A DNA stretch of 35,048 nt, taken from the NCBI GenBank assembly GCA_001873845.1, contig MNZY01000241.1:1-35048 (forward strand), written 5' to 3'. Source of the stretch: Candidatus Altarchaeum sp. CG2_30_32_3053. GTDB lineage: Archaea; Altiarchaeota; Altiarchaeia; Altiarchaeales; Altiarchaeaceae. Made by a program: the position numbers and the translations under genes. The notes below the pieces were generated by a model. It searched no databases. It saw only the letters and a program-made list of their open reading frames with translations, and was not told where the DNA came from. This document shows positions 1-8,115 of the stretch, piece after piece (the stretch's first letter is position 1; each line of letters starts with the position of its first letter).

Positions 1-6
1 TCCATT

Positions 7-234
7 ATGTCAACCAGTGAAAAAAATAAGGGCAAAGTCTATATAAAAAGTCCACAAAAAGTCCACGAAATGTTTAAAAGAGGAATTGTTGGAGAAATGA
101 ATATGTGTAAAAATAATAAAACAATACTTAAACTTGTGAGACCAAATTATGAAGAAATAGAAATATTAAAGTTGTTTGGAAATGAGCACATCGTTGATAA
201 ATCACATTTAAAATCAATGAATATCAATTACTAA
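7..234 (+). CDS. Hypothetical protein, possibly cut by the left edge
   Basis: A 75-residue open frame that I do not recognise. The frame is open back to the first base, so the ATG at 7 may be internal and the gene may begin outside the window. The product is basic and lysine/asparagine-rich, with no membrane segment, signal peptide or cysteine pair. It lies upstream of, and on the same strand as, the thermosome gene, separated by about 205 bp that carry a promoter, so the two are probably independent units. It could be the tail of a longer protein or a remnant. Confidence 0.4.
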   Translation: MSTSEKNKGKVYIKSPQKVHEMFKRGIVGEMNMCKNNKTILKLVRPNYEEIEILKLFGNEHIVDKSHLKSMNINY

Positions 235-319
235 AAAAGAATTTAAGAACCAACTAATTAAAAAGACTTGAGTAATTTTCGTTCATGTGGGAGACTTGGG
301 ATATATTTATTTATATGAA

Positions 320-336
320 ATTTAAATTTATATACA
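320..336 (+). promoter_or_regulatory. Likely TATA box for the thermosome gene
   Basis: The sequence TTTAAATTTATATACAC lies about 105 bp before the thermosome start and is the best TATA-like stretch in the gap. An archaeal start site about 25 bp downstream would give an untranslated leader of roughly 80 nt, unlike the very short leaders inferred elsewhere in the window. A heat-shock operator may lie nearby, but I could not identify one. Confidence 0.4.
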
Positions 337-439
337 CTCAAACTAATTACTAAAACAAGAGTTTAATTTAATTAAAGTTTAATTCATTAGAAGAATAATA
401 AAGGATAATAAAAATAAAATACAATAAAAAATATATAAA

Positions 440-2116
440 ATGGCAGGACAGAATATAGGGCAACCGGTGCTTATATTGCCGGAAGGTGCTTTCAGAAGTA
501 CGGGAAAGGATGCTATGAAAGCAAATATAACAGCAGCAAAATTTGTAGGAGAAGTAGTAAGGACAACATTGGGACCTAAAGGAATGGATAAAATGCTGGT
601 TGATGATTTGGGGGACATAACCATAACGAATGATGGGGCAACTATCGTTGATAATATGAAGGTTGAACATCCAGCAGCAAAAATGATGGTTGAAATAGCA
701 AAGACACAAGATAAAGAAGTTGGAGATGGAACAACGACAGTTATTGTTTTGGCGTCGTCATTATTAGATCAGTCAGAGAAACTTCTTAACTCGGGAATTC
801 ATCCGACAGTAATAATCAGGGGCTATACAATGGCTGCATTACAGGCACAAAAGATACTGGAAAAAAATGCTATGAATGTCACACTTGCTGACAGAGATAT
901 TCTTGAAAAAATAGCGACAACTGCAATGACCGGAAAAGGGGCAGGGGCAGCAAAAACAGAAATAAGAAAACATTGTGTAACTGCTGTAACAAATGTTGCC
1001 GTAAAAGAAAACGGAAAAGTAAAAGTAAATCAGGACGATATTCGGCTGGTTAAGAAGATCGGAAAAAGCATGGCTGAGAGTGAATTGATTGAAGGAGTTG
1101 TTATTGAAAAAGAGACACTGAACATTGATATGCCAAAAATAATAAATGATGCAAAAATTGCATTGCTGGATGCTGCTCTTGAAGTAAAGAAAACAGAAAC
1201 CGATGCAAAAATCTCAATAAGGGATCCTTCACAGATGCAAAAATTTTTGGAACAGGAAGAAAATGCCTTAAAAAATATGGTTGATATTGTTAAAAAAAGC
1301 GGAGCAAAAGTCCTTTTCTGTCAGAAAGGCATTGATGATGTTGCACAGTATTATCTGGCAAAGAATAATATACTGGCTGTCAGAAGGGTTAAAAAGTCAG
1401 ATATGGAAAAACTATCAAAGGCAACAGATGCAAATATTGTCAGTTTAATAAAAGACATGTCATCAGATGATTTGGGATTTGCAGGAATAGTTGAACAGGT
1501 TAAAATTGCGGGAGATGAACTGGTTTTGGTTAAAAAATGCAAGAATCCAAAGGCGGTCTCATTGCTTTTAAGAGGCGGAACAGAACATGTTGTTGATGAA
1601 CTTGAGAGGGCTATAAAGGATGCGATAGGAGGGGTAGCAAGTGCTATTGAAATTGGAAGATATCTTGTAGGTGCAGGAGCAATTGAAATTGAATTATCCA
1701 TGGGGTTGGAGAATTATGCCAAAACAGTCGGGGGCAGGGAACAACTTGCAATATCTGCATTTGCAGAGGCATTGGAAATAGTTCCGAAAACGCTTGCAGA
1801 GAGCGCGGGACTTGATGCCATTGATACAATAGTTTCATTAAAAGAAAAACACGCAAAGGAAAAAGGCGGAATTAATTTTGGTGTTGATGTGATGAATAAA
1901 AAGGTAGATGATATGTATGAGCAGGGCGTTTTTGAACCGCTTAAAATAAAGACACAGGCAATAACCTCGGCAACAGAAGCAGTTGAGATGATTTTAAGGA
2001 TAGATGATGTTGTTGCATCGTCAAAGAAGCCAATGCCACCAATGCCTCCGGGAGGAGGATATGGCGGAGGAGGCATGGGCGGAATGGAGGGCATGGGTGG
2101 AATGGGAATGGAATAA
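440..2116 (+). CDS. thsA: Thermosome subunit (group II chaperonin)
   Basis: A 558-residue ATP-driven chaperonin subunit that assembles into double-ring cytosolic complexes and folds proteins. Visible family marks are the N-terminal GPKGMDKML segment (about residue 48), NDGATI, the nucleotide-binding GDGTTT motif (about residue 95) and a flexible C-terminal tail rich in GGM repeats. The length is normal for archaeal subunits. The start at 440 is preceded by AAAATATATAAA with no Shine-Dalgarno sequence and begins the conserved N-terminus. The next genes on the strand are grpE and dnaK, giving a chaperone locus that combines HSP60-type II with the HSP70 system. A long T-rich stretch follows and may terminate transcription. 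Only one subunit gene is in the window, so paralogues elsewhere cannot be excluded. Confidence 0.97.
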   Translation: MAGQNIGQPVLILPEGAFRSTGKDAMKANITAAKFVGEVVRTTLGPKGMDKMLVDDLGDITITNDGATIVDNMKVEHPAAKMMVEIAKTQDKEVGDGTTTVIVLASSLLDQSEKLLNSGIHPTVIIRGYTMAALQAQKILEKNAMNVTLADRDILEKIATTAMTGKGAGAAKTEIRKHCVTAVTNVAVKENGKVKVNQDDIRLVKKIGKSMAESELIEGVVIEKETLNIDMPKIINDAKIALLDAALEVKKTETDAKISIRDPSQMQKFLEQEENALKNMVDIVKKSGAKVLFCQKGIDDVAQYYLAKNNILAVRRVKKSDMEKLSKATDANIVSLIKDMSSDDLGFAGIVEQVKIAGDELVLVKKCKNPKAVSLLLRGGTEHVVDELERAIKDAIGGVASAIEIGRYLVGAGAIEIELSMGLENYAKTVGGREQLAISAFAEALEIVPKTLAESAGLDAIDTIVSLKEKHAKEKGGINFGVDVMNKKVDDMYEQGVFEPLKIKTQAITSATEAVEMILRIDDVVASSKKPMPPMPPGGGYGGGGMGGMEGMGGMGME

Positions 2117-2149
2117 GACCTTTCAAAAATCACTGACCCACAGACAAAA

Positions 2150-2205
2150 ATTTATATTTTATTTTTTTGTTTTATTTTTTTGTTTTATTTTTTGTTTTAA
2201 ATTTA
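2150..2205 (+). terminator. T-rich termination region after thermosome gene
   Basis: Downstream of the thermosome stop lies a run of T-rich near-repeats (TTTTATTTTTTTG-like units). Archaeal RNA polymerase terminates at oligo-T tracts, so this is a likely terminator. It ends only about 12 bp before the grpE start, leaving the AAATTTAAG stretch as the only promoter-like sequence for grpE; read-through from the thermosome gene is an alternative. Confidence 0.45.
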
Positions 2206-2217
2206 AGACATTTTAAA

Positions 2218-3009
2218 ATGCGATATGATTCGCAGGTTTCACAGGATACTGAAAATTTTATAATAAAAATCAGGGATGTCAATGTAAGCGAAGAAGAAAT
2301 TTCAGTCATCCCTAAAGAGAAAGGGATTGAGGTTAAAATTTCAGATGAAAATTTACGATTTAATTCACCGAAAATAGATATGGAAAACATAATTTCTGAT
2401 TTGAAGGACAAAATTTTAACGGTAAAGGCAAATATATTAAAAGAGAAACAGGAAACACAGAAACCAAAGGAATTAACAGATAAAATAGGAATGTTCCAAA
2501 AAGAGATAAATGACAGAAATAAAGAGATTGAAAATTTAAAGAACAAATATGAGGCATGTTTAAGGCAGCTTGCAGATTTTGATAATGCGCGAAAAATATG
2601 GGACAACAAAGAGAAAGAAATTAAAAAGTACGGGGCAAAGGACTTTATGCTCAATTTACTTCCTTTACTTGATACCTATAATGCAGCTTTTGCCTCATAC
2701 AAAGACAAAAATTTAAGTGTGGAATCAATGGAGCTCTTTGAAGGAATGAAAAAAATTTACGAGCGGTTAATCTGTGTTTTGAAAGAGCAGGGATTGGGTG
2801 AAATTTCGTCTATGGGAAAAATTTTTGACCCTTATAAGCATGAGGTGCTTATGCAGGAAGAAACAGATAAATTTCCCGATGGCACAATAATTAAGGAATT
2901 TCAAAAAGGATACATTTATAAAGATATGCTGTTAAGGTCTTCAAAAGTGAAGGTTGCGAAGGCAAAAAGCAATGATAATGACAATAATAACAATAACAAA
3001 ATAAATTAA
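2218..3009 (+). CDS. grpE: GrpE nucleotide exchange factor with extra N-terminal beta domain
   Basis: A 264-residue protein. The C-terminal two thirds is GrpE, which releases ADP from DnaK: a coiled-coil of charged heptads (about residues 85-130, with QLADFDNARK as the family's QADFxNxRK element), a four-helix part, and the beta-wing with FDPYKHEVLMQEE, FPDGTIIKEFQKGY and LRSSKVKVAK. The first 75 residues are unusual. Instead of a short acidic tail they show alternating strands, FIIKIRDVNVSEEEISVIP and ending KILTVKANILKE, resembling an Hsp20/p23-like beta-sandwich. The start at 2218 is chosen over 2167 because the earlier frame only translates the T-rich terminator. The stop lies inside a 44-bp tandem repeat. 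dnaK follows. Confidence 0.9.
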   Translation: MRYDSQVSQDTENFIIKIRDVNVSEEEISVIPKEKGIEVKISDENLRFNSPKIDMENIISDLKDKILTVKANILKEKQETQKPKELTDKIGMFQKEINDRNKEIENLKNKYEACLRQLADFDNARKIWDNKEKEIKKYGAKDFMLNLLPLLDTYNAAFASYKDKNLSVESMELFEGMKKIYERLICVLKEQGLGEISSMGKIFDPYKHEVLMQEETDKFPDGTIIKEFQKGYIYKDMLLRSSKVKVAKAKSNDNDNNNNNKIN

Positions 3010-3088
3010 TTAAATACAAAAATAACAGGACTAACAATAACAAAATAAATTAATTAAATACAAAAATAACAGGACTAACAATAACAAA
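2992..3088. repeat. 44-bp tandem duplication covering the grpE stop codon
   Basis: Two perfect 44-bp copies (2992-3035 and 3036-3079) are followed by the first 9 bp of a third. The first copy contains the last grpE codons and its TAA, so the duplication starts within the gene and runs into the dnaK leader. It places a second copy of the grpE tail between the two genes. Confidence 0.9.
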
Positions 3089-3100
3089 TTTTTATATTAA
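3088..3100 (+). promoter_or_regulatory. Likely TATA box for dnaK
   Basis: The sequence AATTTTTATATTAA lies about 65 bp before the dnaK ATG, just after the grpE tandem repeat. It is the best TATA-like element in the gap and suggests that dnaK can be transcribed separately from grpE with a leader of roughly 40 nt. Confidence 0.35.
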
Positions 3101-3158
3101 AATAACAATATAACAATAATCTCAAAATAAAAATTTAAAAAAGTCAAAAAAATTAAAA

Positions 3159-5099
3159 ATGGGTGAAAAAATAATAGGAATTGATTTGGGAACGAGCAAT
3201 TCGGCAGCAGCAGTAATGGTTGGCGGAAAACCAACAATGATTCCAAGTGCGGAAGGAGTAAGTATGTATGGGAAGGCATTTCCGAGCTATGTTGCATTCA
3301 CAAAGGACGGACAATTGCTTGTCGGAGAGCCAGCAAAGAGGCAGGCACCAATGAATCCAGAAGGAACTGTTTATGGCACGAAACGTAAGATGGGAACCAG
3401 TCATAAATACAAAATTTACGGTAAGGAATATACGCCCCAGCAAATTTCAGCAAATATATTGCAAAAGATAAAAAAAGATGCGGAAAAATTTTTGGGTGAG
3501 CCAATACATAAAGCAGTGATTACTGTTCCGGCATATTTTGACGATAATCAGAGACAAGCAACAAAGGATGCAGGTGAAATTGCCGGATTAGAGGTTGTCA
3601 GAATTATTAACGAACCAACGGCTGCTTCCCTGGCTTACGGCTTAGACAAATCGCAAAAAGAAGCAAAAATTCTGGTTTTTGATTTGGGAGGAGGAACGCT
3701 TGATGTTACAATCATGGAATTCGGTGGAGGTGTTTTTGAAGTTAAAGGAACATCAGGAGATACGCAATTAGGTGGGGTAGATATGGATAGTGCAATTATT
3801 GATTACATTATTAATGATTTCAAAAGCAGAGAAGGTGTTGACTTAAGAAATGATAAGACAGCATTTATTCGTTTGAAAGAAGGTGCGGAAAAAGCAAAAA
3901 TAGAACTTTCAACAACCATTGAAACAGAGATAAATTTACCTTATATAACTGCAACACAAACGGGACCAAAGCATCTTATCACAAAAATAACGCGGGCAAA
4001 ACTTGAAGAATTAATAAATCCGATAGTTGAAAAATGCAGAAGACCTGTAGAAATTTCATTAGATAAAGCTAGTATAAAAAAAGAAGATATTGAAAAGGTC
4101 ATAATGGTCGGAGGACCTACAAGAATGCCTGTTGTCTATAAATTTATTGAAAATATTTTTGGAAAGAAAGCAGAAGGTGGAGTTGACCCAATGGAATGTG
4201 TTGCAATTGGAGCGGCAATCCAGGGTGCAGTATTATCTGGAGAACTCCATGATATTTTATTGCTGGATGTAACTCCTTTAACCTTATCAACCGAGACATT
4301 GGGCGGGATAGCAACACCATTAATTTCAGCAAATACGACAATTCCGACAAAAAAATCACAGATATTTACTACCGCAGCTGATTTCCAGACAGCTGTTACA
4401 ATTCATGTTGCCCAGGGTGAAAGACCTCTTGCCAAAGACAATACTTCATTAGGTATGTTTAACCTGACAGGACTTCCCCCTGCTCCAAGAGGGGTTCCGC
4501 AAATAGAGATTACTTATGATATTGATGCTAATGGAATATTAAATGTCAAAGCAAAGGATTTGGGGACAGGAAAAGAAGCGGGAATTACAATAAGCGCATC
4601 AACAAAATTAAGCAAGGAGCAGATTGAGCGTATGAAGAAAGATGCGGAGAGGTTTGCAGAAGAGGATAAAAAGAAAAAGGAAGAGCAGGAATTAAAAAAC
4701 GAGGCAGAATCACTAGTATACCAGTCAGAAAAGTTAATCAAAGATCTTGAAGGTAAAATCAGCGAAGAAAATAAGAATAAGATAAATGAGGCATCCAAGG
4801 AACTAAAAGAAGCAATAGGAAATAACGATATGAGTATGATGAAGACAAAATTTGAAAATTTAAAAAACATCTTGCAACAAGTAGGAACAGCGGTTTATCA
4901 GCAGGCATCCCAGCAACAGCAACAGCAACAATCACAGGCAGGGTCTGGTGGAGTAGGTGAAGGAGATCAGCAAAATCAGGAGAGCAGCAGCAGCCAGCAG
5001 GGTCAGGAAGATACAGGACAGAATACAGGAAAAGGTGAACAAAAAGAAGAGAAAAAAGACAGCAAGGTTTATGATGCGGATTATGAAGTGAATAAATAA
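3159..5099 (+). CDS. dnaK: Hsp70 chaperone DnaK
   Basis: A 646-residue cytosolic Hsp70. The ATPase domain shows IGIDLGTSNSAA (residue 6 on), VPAYFDDNQRQATKDAG, INEPTAASLAYG and VFDLGGGTLDVT (about residue 172). The linker is LLLDVTPLTL, followed by the substrate-binding beta domain, an acidic/lysine-rich helical lid and a 70-residue Q/S/G-rich tail ending DADYEVNK. Hsp70 is patchily distributed in archaea and is generally attributed to transfer from bacteria (established view); the short N-terminal lobe looks like the Gram-positive type, which I judge by eye only. grpE lies directly upstream. No dnaJ follows; a decayed GIDE gene occupies that place. Confidence 0.97.
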   Translation: MGEKIIGIDLGTSNSAAAVMVGGKPTMIPSAEGVSMYGKAFPSYVAFTKDGQLLVGEPAKRQAPMNPEGTVYGTKRKMGTSHKYKIYGKEYTPQQISANILQKIKKDAEKFLGEPIHKAVITVPAYFDDNQRQATKDAGEIAGLEVVRIINEPTAASLAYGLDKSQKEAKILVFDLGGGTLDVTIMEFGGGVFEVKGTSGDTQLGGVDMDSAIIDYIINDFKSREGVDLRNDKTAFIRLKEGAEKAKIELSTTIETEINLPYITATQTGPKHLITKITRAKLEELINPIVEKCRRPVEISLDKASIKKEDIEKVIMVGGPTRMPVVYKFIENIFGKKAEGGVDPMECVAIGAAIQGAVLSGELHDILLLDVTPLTLSTETLGGIATPLISANTTIPTKKSQIFTTAADFQTAVTIHVAQGERPLAKDNTSLGMFNLTGLPPAPRGVPQIEITYDIDANGILNVKAKDLGTGKEAGITISASTKLSKEQIERMKKDAERFAEEDKKKKEEQELKNEAESLVYQSEKLIKDLEGKISEENKNKINEASKELKEAIGNNDMSMMKTKFENLKNILQQVGTAVYQQASQQQQQQQSQAGSGGVGEGDQQNQESSSSQQGQEDTGQNTGKGEQKEEKKDSKVYDADYEVNK

Positions 5100-5135
5100 G
5101 AAATTTTGTTGTGATGTGGTTTGTCCGACGGAAAT

Positions 5136-5163
5136 TTTAAATTTTTAAATTTTTTTATTTTTT
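5136..5163 (+). terminator. T-rich terminator after dnaK
   Basis: Repeated AAATTTTT runs leading into TTTTTTTATTTTTT lie 35-65 bp after the dnaK stop. Oligo-T of this length is the usual archaeal terminator, so the chaperone unit probably ends here. Confidence 0.45.
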
Positions 5164-5219
5164 GATTAAACAATAAAAAATAATGAGGAAATATGATAAC
5201 AACCACAATAATAACAGGA

Positions 5220-5249
5220 TTATAGTGAATCTATCAACATTTTAATTAT
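5220..5249 (+). repeat. Dispersed TTATAGTGAAT repeat, copy 1
   Basis: A roughly 30-bp sequence beginning TTATAGTGAATCTATCAACA and continuing TTTTAATTAT. It recurs with few changes at 7935-7963 and, inverted, as the right end of the palindrome at 18866-18952. It sits directly before the GIDE pseudogene. It may be a solo end of a small transposable element or a shared promoter-like element. Confidence 0.55.
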
Positions 5250-5270
5250 AATAATTTTAGTATCGGATTT

Positions 5271-5932
5271 GTGTTTGTTTTTTTAGGCAGGTCCGAACGA
5301 CATCAGGAGGTTATATTGACAGAAAAGTCTGCTTTTACTGCCAAAGCACTTAAGGATTTATACGATTCTGTAAAAGAAGAAGTAGGAAAAGGTTATTTTG
5401 GACATACTGTTGAAGTAAAAGGAAAGATTGAATGTGGCAAGCCCTTAACTTCGGAGTTGACTAAAGAAGAGTGTGTTTTTTATAAAACAGAAGTAGAAAG
5501 GAAATATGAAGAGACATACTCCGTAACCAATCCCTAAACCCGGAGGAGAAATTAATGACATAAAAAGGTAATGAAACAGTCAGCCAAAACACTTTATATA
5601 CTGCCTTTTTTATTGCGGATAAAACCGAAAAAACAAAAGTAAATCCCTTTTCATTTAATATTAATTTGCCTCAACAGGGAAGAAAAACTTTAGGTTATAC
5701 ATTAGAGTTTTAGGTGAGGCGTCTGATACATCCGGTGAACTAAAAATTGCCAAGCCAGTCGCAAAAAGCGGAAATTTCATCATTTCAACAAAGTCAAAAG
5801 AAGAACTAACAGAAGAAATCAGAAAAAAGATACAATATTTAAAATCGGAGCTGTAATTTGTTTTGTTTTGGGGCAATATTAATCATAATCATGTATGGTT
5901 TTTTACAAACTGAAATTTGCCAGACAGAATAA
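5271..5932 (+). pseudogene. Frameshifted GIDE-domain (MULAN-like) membrane protein
   Basis: Reading across frames recovers one protein of the GIDE family, the domain of mitochondrial MULAN/SP1 ubiquitin ligases that also occurs in archaeal and bacterial membrane proteins. Segment 1 (GTG 5271 to TAA 5537) holds VEVKGKIECGKPLTSELTKE and CVFYKTEVERKYEE. Segment 2 (about 5567-5713, another frame) reads NETVSQNTLYTAFFIADKT. Segment 3 (5710-5856) reads LGEASDTSGELKIAKP and SGNFIISTKSKEEL. A final membrane helix, GAILIIIMYGFL, lies in yet another frame and stops at 5932. At least three or four frameshifts are needed, while the flanking genes are intact, so decay is likelier than sequencing error. 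The N-terminal membrane helix is also weak. No RING domain is visible, as usual for prokaryotic members. Confidence 0.75.
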
Positions 5933-5973
5933 ATAAAATGACAGGAAACACATGAATATGACAACCCGCTATC

Positions 5974-6690
5974 CTAATGGCCTGCTTCTATTTGGCACTT
6001 AACAATTCCTTCATCAGCAATAACAATTCCTTCATCAATTATTTTAAACAATTTTTTTTGTCCTTCTCTGATAAATTTATGTTTTTTCATTATGGTAAAT
6101 CTGCCTGTGTCGTTTAAATTTTCCCGTCCAAGTTCAATGATTACCTTACACCAGTATTTTAAAATTTCCCCGCCGACAGGTGAAATTTCCTTTGTCTCAA
6201 TGTCAGTATAGACCTGATTTGTGATAATAATCGGAATGTTAAATTTTCTGCTTATTCTTAGCAAAATTTCAAGCTGTTTTCCGAGCAAAATCTGCCTTTC
6301 CTGTCTTTCATTTATATTGTTCGCTTCCTCAAGCCGATAGAGCATTGTGATTGAATCAACAATAACAAGCCCGATTTTTTCATTTATCATTTTTTCAACA
6401 CTGTCAATCGCTGTTTTTTGCTCCCTGTATGTTGTGGGTTCAATCAGAATTATGTTTTTTAAGACAGATGTTGTTTTTTCTTTGGATATTTGCTTTACTC
6501 TTTCAACCGAAAAACCACCTTCTGTATCAATAAATATTACTTTTTTTTCCCTTAATGCAACATTTACAGCAGCAATCATACATAAATTTGTCTTTCCCGA
6601 TGCAGGAGGTCCATAAATTTGTGTAAGTGTTTTTTCCAAAATTCCGCTGCCAAAAATTTCATTAAAAATTTTATCTGTGTTGAGCATCAT
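5974..6690 (-). CDS. radB: RadB, RecA-family recombination protein
   Basis: A 238-residue RecA/RadA paralogue of euryarchaea thought to assist homologous recombination. Walker A is GPPASGKT (residues 27-34), the Walker B strand is GLVIVDS (about residue 107), and IFIDTEGGF and IIITNQVYTD are typical of the core. It lacks the N-terminal helix-hairpin-helix domain of RadA, as expected for RadB, and has normal length. It starts at the first of two adjacent ATGs after AATATTTAAG, with no Shine-Dalgarno sequence. It lies 23 bp downstream of a flippase-like membrane protein on the same strand and is probably co-transcribed with it, with no obvious functional link. Confidence 0.93.
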   Translation of the reverse strand: MMLNTDKIFNEIFGSGILEKTLTQIYGPPASGKTNLCMIAAVNVALREKKVIFIDTEGGFSVERVKQISKEKTTSVLKNIILIEPTTYREQKTAIDSVEKMINEKIGLVIVDSITMLYRLEEANNINERQERQILLGKQLEILLRISRKFNIPIIITNQVYTDIETKEISPVGGEILKYWCKVIIELGRENLNDTGRFTIMKKHKFIREGQKKLFKIIDEGIVIADEGIVKCQIEAGH

Positions 6691-6713
6691 CTTAAATATT
6701 AAGGGTATTTTTG

Positions 6714-7802
6714 TTATTTTAATCTTTTTTTTTCAGAGTGTTCAAGTTCGTTAATATTGTTTATTCTTTTATATGCAACAATTAATGCAGTATATCCGAA
6801 TAAAGAGACAAACCAGTAACTAATTATACGGTCAACTATAACCGCGGCAGCGGCATATTCAGAAGGAACGCCTAAAAGAGTGTAAAGTCCGGTGCTGCTA
6901 ACCTCCCATATTCCTATTCCCCCAGGCAAGGTCGGAATGTATGAAATTATAAGTACAACAACAAGCACGGTAACAAAAACAACAATGTCAATGTTATAGC
7001 CAATTGCAATAAATATAGTATATAATCGTAAGAATGAAAAAAACCAGATGATGAAAGAAATTATAGTTCCAAGTCCGAAAATTTTTATATTTAACCCGTA
7101 TTTTGCTCCGTCATGAAACTCTGAAACAATATCGTCAATTTTGTTTTTTGTCTCAGACATTCTTTTTTTCAGAAACGAAAATTTTGAAAATAATTTTATA
7201 AAGAATGTTACGATTTTTAAAGCACGTTTTCTGTCAACAATGGACAAAAAAGAGACCAAAGACAATATTCCGACAACTATTGCCGCAATTATGAGAAGCA
7301 GTGCAACGTATAAAGAAATTTCATCCGCAAGAACAAAATATAGGGATATGAAGATTAACAGCAGCACAGGCAAAATTTCAAGATTTAAATTTATAATTGC
7401 ACTTCCGAATGACTTTGCCACCGGAAAATTATCTAATTTTGAAAGAATGTATGCTCTTATCGGCTCGCTGACAACACTTCCGGCAGGAACAATATTTCCG
7501 GAAAACAGTCCGACAGATGTTGCCAAAAACAAACTCGTGAAGGAAATTTCCTTATTTTTTATTTTATCGTAAAGCACGATTGCCCACCTCAATGTGTGGA
7601 GAAATATTATAAAGACCTGCAGGCCAATCAGCAGGAGCAAAATCCGGACATCTAACTTTGACATAGCACTCCAGACCTTGTCAATTCCAATCAGGAAAAG
7701 TAAGAGAATCAGGATAATAATGCCTATTATGAAAAGTACAGTGGTTCTTTTATTTATGTGTAATGGTTCGGATATTTTTGGTATGTTTGTCTCTGCATGC
7801 AT
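6714..7802 (-). CDS. Flippase-like / LPG-synthase transmembrane-domain protein
   Basis: A 362-residue polytopic membrane protein with about eight hydrophobic helices. It matches the lysylphosphatidylglycerol-synthase transmembrane/UPF0104 family, related to AglD of haloarchaeal N-glycosylation. Conserved-looking segments are HTLRWAIVL, SVGLFSGNIVPAGSVVSEPI and YIPTLPGGIGIWEVSSTGLY. Family members are implicated in moving or modifying lipid-linked substrates; no catalytic soluble domain is present, so its substrate cannot be named. The start at 7802 follows CCAAAA and an AATTTATAGT element about 25 bp upstream, suggesting a leaderless or very short leader. It appears to be the first gene of an operon with radB. 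Confidence 0.85.
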   Translation of the reverse strand: MHAETNIPKISEPLHINKRTTVLFIIGIIILILLLFLIGIDKVWSAMSKLDVRILLLLIGLQVFIIFLHTLRWAIVLYDKIKNKEISFTSLFLATSVGLFSGNIVPAGSVVSEPIRAYILSKLDNFPVAKSFGSAIINLNLEILPVLLLIFISLYFVLADEISLYVALLLIIAAIVVGILSLVSFLSIVDRKRALKIVTFFIKLFSKFSFLKKRMSETKNKIDDIVSEFHDGAKYGLNIKIFGLGTIISFIIWFFSFLRLYTIFIAIGYNIDIVVFVTVLVVVLIISYIPTLPGGIGIWEVSSTGLYTLLGVPSEYAAAAVIVDRIISYWFVSLFGYTALIVAYKRINNINELEHSEKKRLK

Positions 7803-8115
7803 TTTTGGACTTCGTGAAATTAACTATAAATTGATCATAAATTGATCATAAATTATTGGAGAAAATTATAACTCAAATTATAACTCAAATTATAATTCAA
7901 AATTTTACAAAATTTTAAAACAAAATTCAGAAATTTATAGTGAATTTTTCAACTTTTAATTATTTATTTTGAACATCAATATTGCATATTATGATTTGAA
8001 TAATAAATATGGATAAAAACAATATTCTCAGAAGAAGGGATAGAGGGAAGGTATTAAAACAAAATTAAAAAGAGATTAAGAAAAAAGAGTAATAGGATAT
8101 AGAAAGTATGGTCCG
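7803..8115. other. Intergenic gap with short-period tandem repeats
   Basis: About 310 bp with no convincing ORF. From the flippase start outward it contains an 11-bp repeat ATAAATTGATC (7826-7847, plus a partial copy), a 12-bp repeat AAATTATAACTC in three copies (7863-7898), and one copy of the dispersed TTATAGTGAAT repeat (7935-7963). The repeats lie in the promoter region of the minus-strand flippase-radB pair; the 11-12 bp spacing matches about one helical turn, so they could serve as repeated protein-binding sites (inference). Confidence 0.6.

Noticed and set aside
368..709. Minus-strand open frames opposite the thermosome gene and its leader
   Set aside because: Antisense shadows of a clear gene; cysteine/phenylalanine-rich translation typical of reversed AT-rich coding DNA.
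1714..2133. 139-codon minus-strand frame opposite the thermosome C-terminus
   Set aside because: Proline-rich only because it mirrors the GGM-coding tail.
2167..2217. Earlier in-frame start for grpE
   Set aside because: The 17 extra codons are poly-phenylalanine from the T-rich terminator; ATG 2218 has the consensus TTTTAAAATG context.
7141..7572. 143-codon plus-strand frame opposite the flippase-like gene
   Set aside because: Shadow of a polytopic membrane-protein gene with strong family motifs on the other strand.
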